Source: Phytoactinopolyspora halotolerans (GTDB lineage Bacteria; Actinomycetota; Actinomycetes; Jiangellales; Jiangellaceae). Taken from it: a DNA stretch of 64,000 bases. Location: the NCBI RefSeq assembly GCF_010550675.1, contig NZ_JAAGOA010000011.1:1-64000 (forward strand). Direction: 5' to 3'. Each line of letters opens with the position of its first letter. Positions within the stretch are counted from its first letter, which is position 1. The position numbers and the translations under genes were made by a program. Shown in pieces: positions 9,327 to 17,400 of this stretch. Below the pieces are notes generated by a model that made no database searches, had not been told where the DNA came from, and saw only the letters and a list, made by a program, of their open reading frames with translations.

Positions 9327-10619
9327 TCATCGGTGATCACCGCGCCAGCGGTACGCGTCGACGGATTCGGGTTTCATCTGCGCACCGATTCCAGGTCCAG
9401 TGGGGGCGAGGTACCTGCCATCGCGGATCATGACCGGCTGCACGAAGTGTTCGTGCAGGTGATCGATGTACTCGATGGCCCGTCCGTCGGTGCTGCCGCT
9501 GACCGCGACATAGTCGAACATGGCCAGGTGCTGCACCATCTCGCACAGGCCGACACCGCCGGCGTGTGGGCATATGGGCACCCCGTACTTGGCGGCGAGC
9601 AGTATGATCGCCACGTTCTCGGTGACGCCGGCCACTCGGCATGCGTCCAACTGGACGACGTCGAGGGCTCCTGCCTGCAGGAACTGCTTGAACATGACCT
9701 GGTTGTGGATGTGTTCGCCGGCGGCCACCTTGATGGGTGCCACCGCGTTCCGGATCGTCGCGTGGCCGAGCACGTCGTCCGGCGACGTGGGCTCCTCGAT
9801 CCAGTAGGGCTCGAAGCGTGCCAACGGTTGGAGCCATTCGATCGCCTGCTGGACGCCCCAAGCCTGGTTCGCATCGATGGCGATCCGGGCGTCCGGCCCG
9901 AGTGTCTCGCGGGCCAGCCTCAACCGTCGTATGTCGGTGTCGAGGTCGGCGCCGACCTTGAGCTTGATGTGGCCGAATCCGTCCGAGACGGCCTCCTTCG
10001 AGAGCCGGACGAGCTTGTCGTCGGTGTAGCCCAGCCAGCCAGGCGTGGTCGTGTAGGCCGGATAACCCCGGGCGAGCAGGTCAGCCTGGCGGGCGGTGCG
10101 ACCGGGCAGCGCGCGTTCCAGGATCTGCCGCGCCTCGGCGGGCGTCAGCGCATCCTCGAGGTATCGGAAGTCCACGAGGTCGACCAGTTGCTGTGGAGAC
10201 ATCTCGGCCAGCAAGCGCCACACCGGCTTGCCTTCGATACGGCCGAACAGGTCCCAGGTCGCGTTGACGATCGCGGCGGCCGCCATGTGGATGACACCCT
10301 TGTTCGGGCCCAGCCAGCGCAGCTGGCTGTCACCGGTGAGCATCCGGGAGAACCCGCCCAAATCAGAGAGCACGTCCGCCACACGTAGCCCGACGATCAG
10401 TGGTGCGAGTGCCTCGATGGCGGCCACCTGGGCGTCGTTGCCGCGGCCCACGGTGAAAGCGAGCCCGAAACCCTGCCGGTCGGCGCTGGTCCGGATCACC
10501 ACGTAAGCCGCCGAGTAGTCCGGCTCCGGGTTCATCGCGTCCGAGCCGTCCAGGTCGCGTGACGTGGGAAAGCGGACATCGACCGCGTCGAGTGCACTGA
10601 TGACCTCAGCCACGATCAC
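9327..10619 (-). CDS. L-fuconate dehydratase (enolase superfamily)
   Basis: About 430 aa. It matches the fuconate dehydratase/ENOSF1 group along its whole length: 'DVRFPTS...[20 protein letters not shown]', '[15 protein letters not shown]', '[14 protein letters not shown]', '[11 protein letters not shown]' (K-x-K base), 'IDANQAWG' and '[15 protein letters not shown]' (metal ligands), 'AGEHIHNQ', and '[27 protein letters not shown]'. It dehydrates L-fuconate to 2-keto-3-deoxy-L-fuconate (EC 4.2.1.68) in the non-phosphorylating fucose pathway. The start is either GTG 10619 or GTG 10613. The latter is better spaced from GAGGAG. It is the first gene of the transporter operon. The other pathway enzymes are not in the window. 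Confidence 0.92.
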   Translation of the reverse strand: MIVAEVISALDAVDVRFPTSRDLDGSDAMNPEPDYSAAYVVIRTSADRQGFGLAFTVGRGNDAQVAAIEALAPLIVGLRVADVLSDLGGFSRMLTGDSQLRWLGPNKGVIHMAAAAIVNATWDLFGRIEGKPVWRLLAEMSPQQLVDLVDFRYLEDALTPAEARQILERALPGRTARQADLLARGYPAYTTTPGWLGYTDDKLVRLSKEAVSDGFGHIKLKVGADLDTDIRRLRLARETLGPDARIAIDANQAWGVQQAIEWLQPLARFEPYWIEEPTSPDDVLGHATIRNAVAPIKVAAGEHIHNQVMFKQFLQAGALDVVQLDACRVAGVTENVAIILLAAKYGVPICPHAGGVGLCEMVQHLAMFDYVAVSGSTDGRAIEYIDHLHEHFVQPVMIRDGRYLAPTGPGIGAQMKPESVDAYRWRGDHR

Positions 10620-10938
10620 ACGCTCCTCGTAGGTCTGGACCCTGGTCGCCGCTGGTGCTGTGCCACGGTTCAGGTCTCCGATCTGTCATGCGGAGGACAT
10701 CCCAAAGTAATGGGATGTATTTATAATGCTAGATCGCGGTCGTGTCTATACCTCGGAGGCAAGAACGCCACTGACCTGCATATATCGCCCATGATTGACG
10801 TTTGTATGTGGGGACTCAAGGACGTCGATTCTTCAAGACATGGGATGACGCCGGTCAGGCTTGCCGTATCGGATCGCCGGCCGGATGTGCTCCCGTTCTG
10901 TGCTGTTCCGCGCGAGGCGGCGATCTGAGTGCGTCGCT
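10620..10938. other. Intergenic region with the fuconate dehydratase promoter
   Basis: 319 bases separate the fucosidase stop from the dehydratase start. The part nearest the dehydratase holds its promoter and operator (10698-10748). The remaining ~190 bases, 10749-10938, contain no convincing gene or hairpin. Confidence 0.6.
10698..10748 (-). promoter_or_regulatory. Promoter and operator of the fuconate dehydratase-transporter operon
   Basis: On the minus strand, -35 TAGACA (10748-10743), a 17-base spacer and -10 TATAAA (10725-10720) are followed after one base by an inverted repeat, ACATCCC-N8-GGGATGT (10718-10697). The repeat covers the expected transcription start. The block TATAAA-N-ACATCCCAT recurs at the fucosidase promoter, and a related site lies before the GntR gene. 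This points to the FCD GntR protein as the repressor. Confidence 0.72.
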
Positions 10939-12390
10939 TCAGGCCAGGTCGATGGCCAGGCAGTTGAGGTCACCGGCCGGACCGGCGTCTGGTAGCCGGA
11001 CATGCAGGCCTTGCGCGGACTGTTCCCACGGCACCGGGTCGGAGCCGAGGAGGCGAACCGATCGGACGTCGTCGGACGAGGTGAAGGAGCGGATCAAGGC
11101 CGAGCCGTCGGACGGCCAGCGCATCAGGAAGGCGTAGACGGTGCGGTCGCGCTGAGTGAACCGAACGTCCCGCGCCGTCCAGTCGACCCGGTCTTCTCTG
11201 AAGTGGTCGATGACCACACTGCTGGGCCCTTCTCCGAAGACCCGGAACGGCCGGGTGCCGAAGATGCCCTCCCCGCAGATCGCGACCCATCGTGCCATCT
11301 CGTCGAGCAGGTAACGGCATTCGTCGTCGATCGAGCCATCCGGACGCTGCGGGATGTTCAGCAACAGATTTCCGTTCTTGGCGACGATGTCGACGAGGAT
11401 CTCCAGCACGTGCCCAGGGCGCTTGTACGTGGCACGCACGTCATAGAACCATCCGCCGACACAGGTATCGGTCTGCCACGGCTCCGGGCGGATGTCCGGC
11501 TCCTGGCTGCGCTCGATGTCCAGCACCCCCACGCGCGCCACCTGCGGTTCGCGCATCTTCTGGGTGTACACCGCATGGTTGACGCCGCCATGCGCGCGGG
11601 CACTCGTGTTGTACAGGTGAGCCACCGCCCGCGCTCCGGCCGCGCGGCCGTCGCTGTCGAAAGGTAAGGCGCCGTCGGTGTAGAGGAGATCCGGCTGGAA
11701 CGTGTCGATCATCTCGGTGACCAGCTCGAGCCAGCGGCTGTGCCACTGCGGATCCGTCGTGTACCACGGTTCCGGGACACCACGACGAGAATCGGCTACG
11801 TGCTCGTGGTTGGGGAGGTAGAAGTCGAGGTGATCGGGGTCGGTCCCGTCGTACGGCACGCCCGCGTACGGGCCGGCGCTATCGGCGCCCTTGTTCACCG
11901 CCCACCACGTGAACGTGGCGCCGAGGTGTTCGCTCAGTCCGATCGGAAGGCCTCGCGCGACGGCGGCTTGTCGCCAGGCCGCGACGATGTCGAGGCCTGG
12001 CCCGACGTTGACCGAGTTCCAGCGGTGCAGCGCCGAACCATAGTTGAGGAAGTTGTCATGATGGACCGCTTGAGCGACGAAGTACTTCGCGCCGGCCGCG
12101 ACGTAGCGATCCATCAGTTCCTCGGGGTCGAAGCGCTCCGCCTTCCACAAGGCCACCAGGTCCTTGTAACCGAATCGCGAGGGATGCCCGTAGGTGCGTA
12201 GGTGGTAGTTGTACTGGTCGGTGCCCTCGCGGTACATGTTGCGGGCGTACCAATCGCCGAAACGGGGGACCGACTGCGGGCCCCAGTGCGACCAGATGCC
12301 GAGTTTTGCGTCGCGGAACCAGTCCGGTACCTCGAAGCCGGCCAGCGAATCGACGGTGGGCTCGAACGGTGCTGTGCGTGGCGAAGTCAC
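10939..12390 (-). CDS. Alpha-L-fucosidase, GH29, intracellular
   Basis: GH29 fucosidase of 483 aa from GTG 12390. Landmarks are 'WFRDAKLGIWSHWGPQSVP', 'DWYARNMY', 'AQAVHHDNF' (about residue 110) and 'FQPDLLYTDG', whose Asp (about 239) sits at the family nucleophile position. There is no signal peptide, so it probably acts in the cytoplasm on imported fucosides. GTG 12390 follows GGAGGA with 9-base spacing. An in-frame ATG at 12453 lacks an SD but lies 8 bases from the -10 box and could start a leaderless message of 504 codons. It has its own operator-bearing promoter upstream of the dehydratase-transporter operon. Confidence 0.9.
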   Translation of the reverse strand: MTSPRTAPFEPTVDSLAGFEVPDWFRDAKLGIWSHWGPQSVPRFGDWYARNMYREGTDQYNYHLRTYGHPSRFGYKDLVALWKAERFDPEELMDRYVAAGAKYFVAQAVHHDNFLNYGSALHRWNSVNVGPGLDIVAAWRQAAVARGLPIGLSEHLGATFTWWAVNKGADSAGPYAGVPYDGTDPDHLDFYLPNHEHVADSRRGVPEPWYTTDPQWHSRWLELVTEMIDTFQPDLLYTDGALPFDSDGRAAGARAVAHLYNTSARAHGGVNHAVYTQKMREPQVARVGVLDIERSQEPDIRPEPWQTDTCVGGWFYDVRATYKRPGHVLEILVDIVAKNGNLLLNIPQRPDGSIDDECRYLLDEMARWVAICGEGIFGTRPFRVFGEGPSSVVIDHFREDRVDWTARDVRFTQRDRTVYAFLMRWPSDGSALIRSFTSSDDVRSVRLLGSDPVPWEQSAQGLHVRLPDAGPAGDLNCLAIDLA

Positions 12391-12450
12391 GGGCGGAGAT
12401 CCTCCGATACGTCGGGAAGCTGCGGACGTCGGCTGCCGGCGCGTGCCGGT

Positions 12451-12490
12451 CATGGGATGTCTTTATACGTGGCGGTGGTGACCTTGTCCA
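12451..12490 (-). promoter_or_regulatory. Fucosidase promoter with GntR operator half
   Basis: Minus-strand -35 TGGACA (12490-12485), an exact 17-base spacer and -10 TATAAA (12467-12462) are followed after one base by ACATCCCAT (12460-12452). Layout and operator offset are the same as at the fuconate dehydratase promoter, but the second half-site is missing. The predicted transcription start is within 1-2 bases of the ATG at 12453. Confidence 0.7.
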
Positions 12491-12569
12491 GGGATGTGAT
12501 GCAGCTCGTCAAGTATGCGCATGTAAAAGCATGCTCGAGCGGAGAGGTGTAGTGGGCGGTGTCGACTGA

Positions 12570-12598
12570 TGGTCATAGACATGGGATGGCTTTAGGAT
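12570..12598 (+). promoter_or_regulatory. Autoregulated promoter of the FCD GntR gene
   Basis: Candidate -35 TGGTCA (12570-12575) and -10 TAGGAT (12593-12598) have a 17-base spacer. Between them lies ACATGGGATGGCTTTAG, the reverse of the operator block shared with the two fucose-operon promoters. A repressor bound here would cover the spacer and -10. The site lies 65-93 bases before the regulator start. Confidence 0.55.
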
Positions 12599-12662
12599 GG
12601 TGCCGGATATCGACTCGCTTTCCCCGCCCTGACCACCCGGGGCTGACCAGGCAGGGGCGCCA

Positions 12663-13337
12663 ATGTCGCTGACCAACAAGGCCATCGCGCGAATCCGTGA
12701 GCTCATCCAGTCCGGCGAGCTCGAACCCGGATCGAAACTGCCGCCCGAGCAGGAGCTGGCGGCTGAGCTCGGTTTGGGGCGCAACCTGCTGCGCGAGGCC
12801 GTTCAGGCGCTGGTAGCGATGCGCGTCCTGGAGGTGAGACGCGGCAGCGGCACCTACGTGACCAGCCTGGAGCCGAAGGAGTTGCTGCATGGCGTCGGCG
12901 GGGCTGTGGAGCTTCTCCGAGGGGACACGCTCCTCGAGGTCATCGAGGTGCGCCGCCTGTTCGAGCCGGTCGCCACCGCACTCGCAGCCACCCGTATCTC
13001 GCAGCAGCAGCTGGCCTCGGTCAAGGAACACCTCGATGCCATGCGTGCCGCGGCAGACGATGTCGAGTTACTCAACCGCCATGACGCGGCCTTCCATCGA
13101 GAAGTGATCGCGGCCACCGGAAACGAGACCCTGTCCGCCGTGCTGGAGGGTATCGCCGGAAGGACGGTGCGCGCCCGGGTCTGGCGAGGGCTGGTCGATG
13201 ATCGCGCCGCCGGACGGACACTGGCTGAGCATGAGGCGATTTACAACGCGCTCGCCGCCGGTGATGCCTTCCTGGCCCAATCCGCGGCCATGATGCATGT
13301 CAATACGACCGAGACCTGGCTACGCGCACATCTCTGA
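12663..13337 (+). CDS. FCD (FadR-subfamily) GntR regulator of the fucose genes
   Basis: 224 aa. The N-terminal winged helix reads 'IARIRELIQSGELEPGSKLPPEQELAAELGLGRNLLREAVQALVAMRVLEVRRGSGTYV'. An all-helical FCD effector domain follows, with metal-ligand-type residues in 'EVRRLFEP', 'RHDAAFHREVIAATGN' and 'EHEAIYNAL'. It is divergent from the fucosidase gene. AGGGG precedes the ATG at suitable spacing. Its own promoter and two target promoters share one motif, so it is likely the local repressor. The effector may be a fucose catabolite, which is an inference. Confidence 0.9.
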   Translation: MSLTNKAIARIRELIQSGELEPGSKLPPEQELAAELGLGRNLLREAVQALVAMRVLEVRRGSGTYVTSLEPKELLHGVGGAVELLRGDTLLEVIEVRRLFEPVATALAATRISQQQLASVKEHLDAMRAAADDVELLNRHDAAFHREVIAATGNETLSAVLEGIAGRTVRARVWRGLVDDRAAGRTLAEHEAIYNALAAGDAFLAQSAAMMHVNTTETWLRAHL

Positions 13338-13395
13338 TCTTGATCAACCCTTCACGCATCCGTATCCGACCCCGCAGGCCAGCGGCCTCACGAGG

Positions 13396-13797
13396 TCAGG
13401 TGTCGGCGGGGTGCCCGAGTATCGCGCGCACCTGAAGATGGACATCGGGAAAGTCGCTCTCGAGCGTGTCCCAGACGATCTCGTAGTCGGTCACGTCATA
13501 GACATGGGTGAGGTGGTTCCGCATGTCCGACATCAGCGTCCACGGGATCTCGGGGTGCTGTTCACGCAGCGCGACGGGAATACGGGTGGCGGCGTCTCCG
13601 ACCTTGATGATCAATGCCTCACACGCCAGCCGCGGGACCTCGTCCACATCAGCGTCATACCAGTCACGCCCTCGAGCCACGAGCCGGGCAGTCCTGGTCA
13701 TGAACGTATCGATATGGACGAGCGCCTCCAGCACCCGCTCGCCGTGCTCGCGCGCGATCGTAGCTTGCGTCGCGAACGCCAGATCCTGGCCCGTCAC
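13396..13797 (-). CDS. hepT: HepT-like ribonuclease toxin (DUF86)
   Basis: A 133-aa HEPN-domain protein with the diagnostic R-x4-H-x-Y motif (RNHLTHVY). In this family the motif forms the RNase active site, and its Tyr is the target of AMPylation by the cognate antitoxin. The protein is highly helical. The GTG start overlaps the stop of the upstream nucleotidyltransferase gene by four bases (GTGA), so translation is coupled antitoxin first. Type VII-like HepT/MntA toxin-antitoxin systems are established. Activity here is inferred. Confidence 0.88.
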   Translation of the reverse strand: MTGQDLAFATQATIAREHGERVLEALVHIDTFMTRTARLVARGRDWYDADVDEVPRLACEALIIKVGDAATRIPVALREQHPEIPWTLMSDMRNHLTHVYDVTDYEIVWDTLESDFPDVHLQVRAILGHPADT

Positions 13798-14168
13798 ACC
13801 GGCACCGCGTCCCGACGGATACCGGCATGACCCTCGCCGAGCCCGCGTTCAGACACAACATCGACGCGGACGCCGAGCACATCCTCGACTGCGCGCGCGA
13901 AGCCCATCAGCGCGAGCAGACCCTTCCCTCGCGGTACGCGAACCAGCAGATCGAGGTCACTTCCGGGACTATCGTCGCCGCGAGCGGCAGAGCCGAACAC
14001 TCGCGGGTTCTCCATCCCGAAATCCCGCGCCAGCCGACGGACCTCGTCCCTGTGCGCAGCCAGGGCCGAGCTCGGCCTCGGCTTGATCGCCTCGAGAAGC
14101 CGCCGCACCATCGCTCGCGACGGCATGCGAGCGCCCGACTCGTAAGCGGCGATGTTGGGCCGCGCCAC
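13794..14168 (-). CDS. mntA: MntA-like nucleotidyltransferase antitoxin with XRE helix-turn-helix
   Basis: A minimal nucleotidyltransferase with the signature GS-x10-D-x-D (GSAARGDDSPGSDLDLLV). It would AMPylate and neutralise the HepT partner. The frame is open upstream of GTG 14168 to about 14246 and encodes the rest of an XRE-type helix-turn-helix ('ARESAGLTQAELAEVSGVARPNIAAYESG'). The real protein is therefore probably about 150 aa, an HTH-MNT fusion. No ATG, GTG or TTG is in frame in that extension. The only near-start codon is ATT at 14246, directly after an in-frame stop. GTG 14168 has a GAGG 8 bases upstream but would cut the HTH in half. Confidence 0.82.
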   Translation of the reverse strand: MARPNIAAYESGARMPSRAMVRRLLEAIKPRPSSALAAHRDEVRRLARDFGMENPRVFGSAARGDDSPGSDLDLLVRVPRGKGLLALMGFARAVEDVLGVRVDVVSERGLGEGHAGIRRDAVPV

Positions 14169-14244
14169 GCCCGAGACCTCAGCGAGCTCAGCCTGCGTCA
14201 GCCCTGCGCTTTCACGCGCCCTCCTGATTCCGTCAACCTCGTCA

Positions 14245-14262
14245 ATGTATCATTTGATACAT
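14245..14262. promoter_or_regulatory. 18-bp palindrome, operator of the HTH-MntA/HepT operon
   Basis: ATGTATCA-TT-TGATACAT has perfect 8-base arms around a 2-base spacer. It lies right at the 5' end of the reading frame of the antitoxin with its XRE helix-turn-helix. A -10-like TATCAA (minus strand 14259-14254) is inside the palindrome, so binding would block transcription. Autorepression by the antitoxin is the natural reading. Confidence 0.65.
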
Positions 14263-14389
14263 CTGTGCGTCGATGGAGAAGGTCAGCACCGCGCCACCGG
14301 CCCCGGGTAGCCCGGCGTTCGGCATCAGCGCGCGGCCGGAGCCGGGAATCACCGCGCGAGCGCGGCCGGCATCCATGCGCTGAGGGCGT

Positions 14390-14428
14390 GGCGGTGGCTC
14401 GCCGCGCGACGCGCAGCGAGCCACCGCC
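14390..14428 (-). terminator. Stem-loop after the large glycosidase gene
   Basis: A perfect 13-bp GC-rich stem, GGCGGTGGCTCGC (14390-14402) with GCGAGCCACCGCC (14416-14428), and a 13-base loop, starting 10 bases past the glycosidase stop codon. It lacks a U-tract, as is common in high-GC actinobacteria. Confidence 0.65.
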
Positions 14429-14437
14429 GGTCGGATG

Positions 14438-17400
14438 CTAGGGGATCCGAATCGGAGCGATCTCGAACTTGTCGAGGTACGGTGCCCATTCGCTGTCGAG
14501 TACGGGCATGCACGGCGACGGGCAACCCTCCGCCGTCGCGCTTTGGGCGGGGTCGTTGTAAAGGACCAGCGTGTTGGTGCCCTCCTGCAGGGTCACCGGG
14601 ACGCCTCTGGCCCACCAGTTGCCCCAGGACCAGGTGTTCTTGAACCAGTGCCGGGTCGGTTCGTCGCCGTTGACTGAGATGTCGATCGGGCGGGAGATGA
14701 TGTCGGCGTTGTACGGATGGCCGGTGTCCCGCTCGTCGTTGGCGTAATGGACGACAAGCAGATGCTCGCCGGCCTCCTCCGCCTCGACATCGAACGTCAC
14801 GCGATTGTCCGGCCCTTGGCCCACCGATCCGACGTACTCGCCGCCGGACGCGTACCCGTGGCTCTCGACCTCCGCGCTGCCGCTCAGCATCGCGGCCTCC
14901 GCTTCCACCTCTTGGACCGGCATCGAGCCAGACGTGGCACGGGTCGCGGACACGTGATCGAGGCGTAGCGGGGCGCGGCCGGTCTGCTCCACCGTCACCC
15001 GGTTCACACCGGCGGAGAGGAACAGCCGCTCGGTCTGGGTGTGCCAGAACTCACCTCCCGGTGCGGCCCGCAGCATCGCGCCTTCGACCGGCCTACGGTC
15101 CAGGCTGATCTGGCCCACCTCCGAGCCGGGCCGTCCCGGTGCGGAGTAGCGGAAGTCCAGGTCGTAGTAGCCGTCTTGCTCCGCGTAGACGACGAACGTC
15201 GACTCGGCGCCGCGGCGCAGCGAGATGTGCCCGGCACCGGACTGCTGTGGGTGGTCGTAGCCGAGCTCGACCGCGCCGTCGTACTGTGCCAGTTCCGCCT
15301 CGTAGTGCCGCGTCACGGGGCCGTCGCCGGTGATGCGTTCGAGGTCTATCCGGTCCAGGGTCGCCTGCCCCTCGGCGGTGCCGAGGTCGGGGTGCGACTT
15401 CGCGAGCCGGATCTCGTTGTTCCCCTGATCCAATTCCACGACGACGTCCGTGCGGGTACGCCACGCCCAGTTCATTGTCGCCTGGTAGTCGACGAACTGG
15501 GCATCGTCGCCGTTGACGGTGAGTATCTGCTGGGACGGTTGACCGGTTTGGTTGGCGTACATGATGCTCAGCCGGTATTCGCCTGCCTCCGGTACTTCGA
15601 CGTCGAACGTCACGGCGCTATCCGGCTGGTCGAGGGCGCCGACGTCCTGGTTGCCCGAGGCGGCGGGCGCGTTCCAGTTCTGCGGCGTGCCCCGGGTGTT
15701 CACCTGGCCGGCCGTGATGGTGGCGTCCTCGGCCTCATAGGCGGCCCGCCATGGCCGGTCCACCGTCTCTCGTCGGCCGGTGCCGCCCGGGGAGAGCACG
15801 ATCTCGTACGCGGCCATCCGGTCGACGTTGGTTCCGCCGTCGCCGTGGACGTCGTGCCCGCGTACCGGCACGGTCACCGACCCATCATCATCGACCGCGA
15901 CGTCCTCTTCCAGCAACACCTCGGGCGGCGGCGCGTCGGAGTTCTGCCCACTCCATGTGCTCGCCGCAAGGCGAACGTGCACCGTGTCGCCGAAGGTCTC
16001 GGGGTCGACGTTCTCGACCACGACGTCGAACGGATCCGCCGTACCGCCGGCGACGATGCGCGCCTGCCGGCGCTCGTCGTCGATCACCGCGATGGCCTCG
16101 AGTGCGTCCACACCGGCGACGGTGGCGATCGTCGCGTCGTTGCCGTTTCCGGAGGAGTCCAGCGCGGCAGCGCCGCCTGTTTCGTCGAACTGATACCAGG
16201 CCACATTGCCACCACCGGTCGTGCCGCCTGGCGAGTCGAGCAGCGAGGCGATCTCGTCCTGGGTCAGAGCCCGGTCGTAGATCTGGAACTCGTCCACCGC
16301 CCCATTGAAGAGCGGATCGGAGTACTGCGACCGGCCGATGTAGTTCTGCGTGGTGGTGCCCAGGTCGGCGGGGTCGAGGGTGACGTTGTCCGAGCTGGCC
16401 AGTTCTTCGCCGTTGAGCCAGATCGTGGCCGTGTCGCCCTGGAGCGTGACGGCGACATGCTGCCATCCGGACGGCAACGCCTCGGACGAGGTGACCCGCT
16501 GCTCACCGCCGGCGCCGTTGGTGGTGATCGCTAGCCGCAGCCCGTCGGGGCCGCCGACGTCGGGTGTCAGGAACATGTTGACGCTGGTGCCGGAGCCGAA
16601 GTCGAAGATCCTGGACCAGTTCTGGTTGCCGTTCCAGTTGACCCAGGTGGCGATCGTCATGTCGGTGAGCTCGTTCAGGACACCGTCGGGCATCTCGACG
16701 TACTGGTTGGGTTCTGGCCCCTGCGGCGCTATGGCGTTGCCGAACTGTCCCGGTACCCGGCTGACGGCGTGCCCGCCCTCGGTTGTCTCTACCGTGACGG
16801 TGTCGCCGCCGTGCATGTCGGCGTACATCTTGTAGAACCACCAGCCGGCGCCCGGCTTGTTGGTCTCGACCACGTCGCCGCCCAGCAGGCCGGCCGCGGT
16901 CCAGTAGGCCTTGCCGCCGGCGTCGACCTTCTTCTCCTCGAGCATCGACGTCCACTGCACGAGCTGCCCGGGCACCGTGAGGTCGCGGTTGCCGCCGTAC
17001 TCGTTGATGTTGATCGGGATGGGGTCGATTCCCCGCTCCTGCTCCAGTGCCCGGTACTCCTCATAGTTGTCCCGGAAGTAGTTCGGGCTCGACGAGTCCA
17101 GGCTGTCGGAGTGCAGCTGGTGCCACGAGACGAAGTCCGGCAACACGTCGTTGTCCCGGGCGAAGGTGAGGAAATCGCCGTAGTTGCGGGTCCGGAAGGT
17201 GGCGTCGTTCGTCCCCATGACCCGGGCGCCTTCGTGATGCTCCCTGATGTACTCCACGGCGGTCTTCCAGTGGCTGAGGAAGGTGGCCATGTTCTGCTCG
17301 TAAGCGGCCTGGTTGCCGGTGCCCAGGTTGTACCAGATGCCGTCTGGCTCGTTGAACGGGACGTAGACGATGCGGTCGGCGTAGGAGCTGTTCGATACCT

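Noticed and set aside
14263-14389. Short minus-strand reading frame between the glycosidase terminator and the toxin-antitoxin operon
   Set aside because: It is short, has no SD and no recognisable domain, and overlaps the terminator stem. Not supported as a gene.
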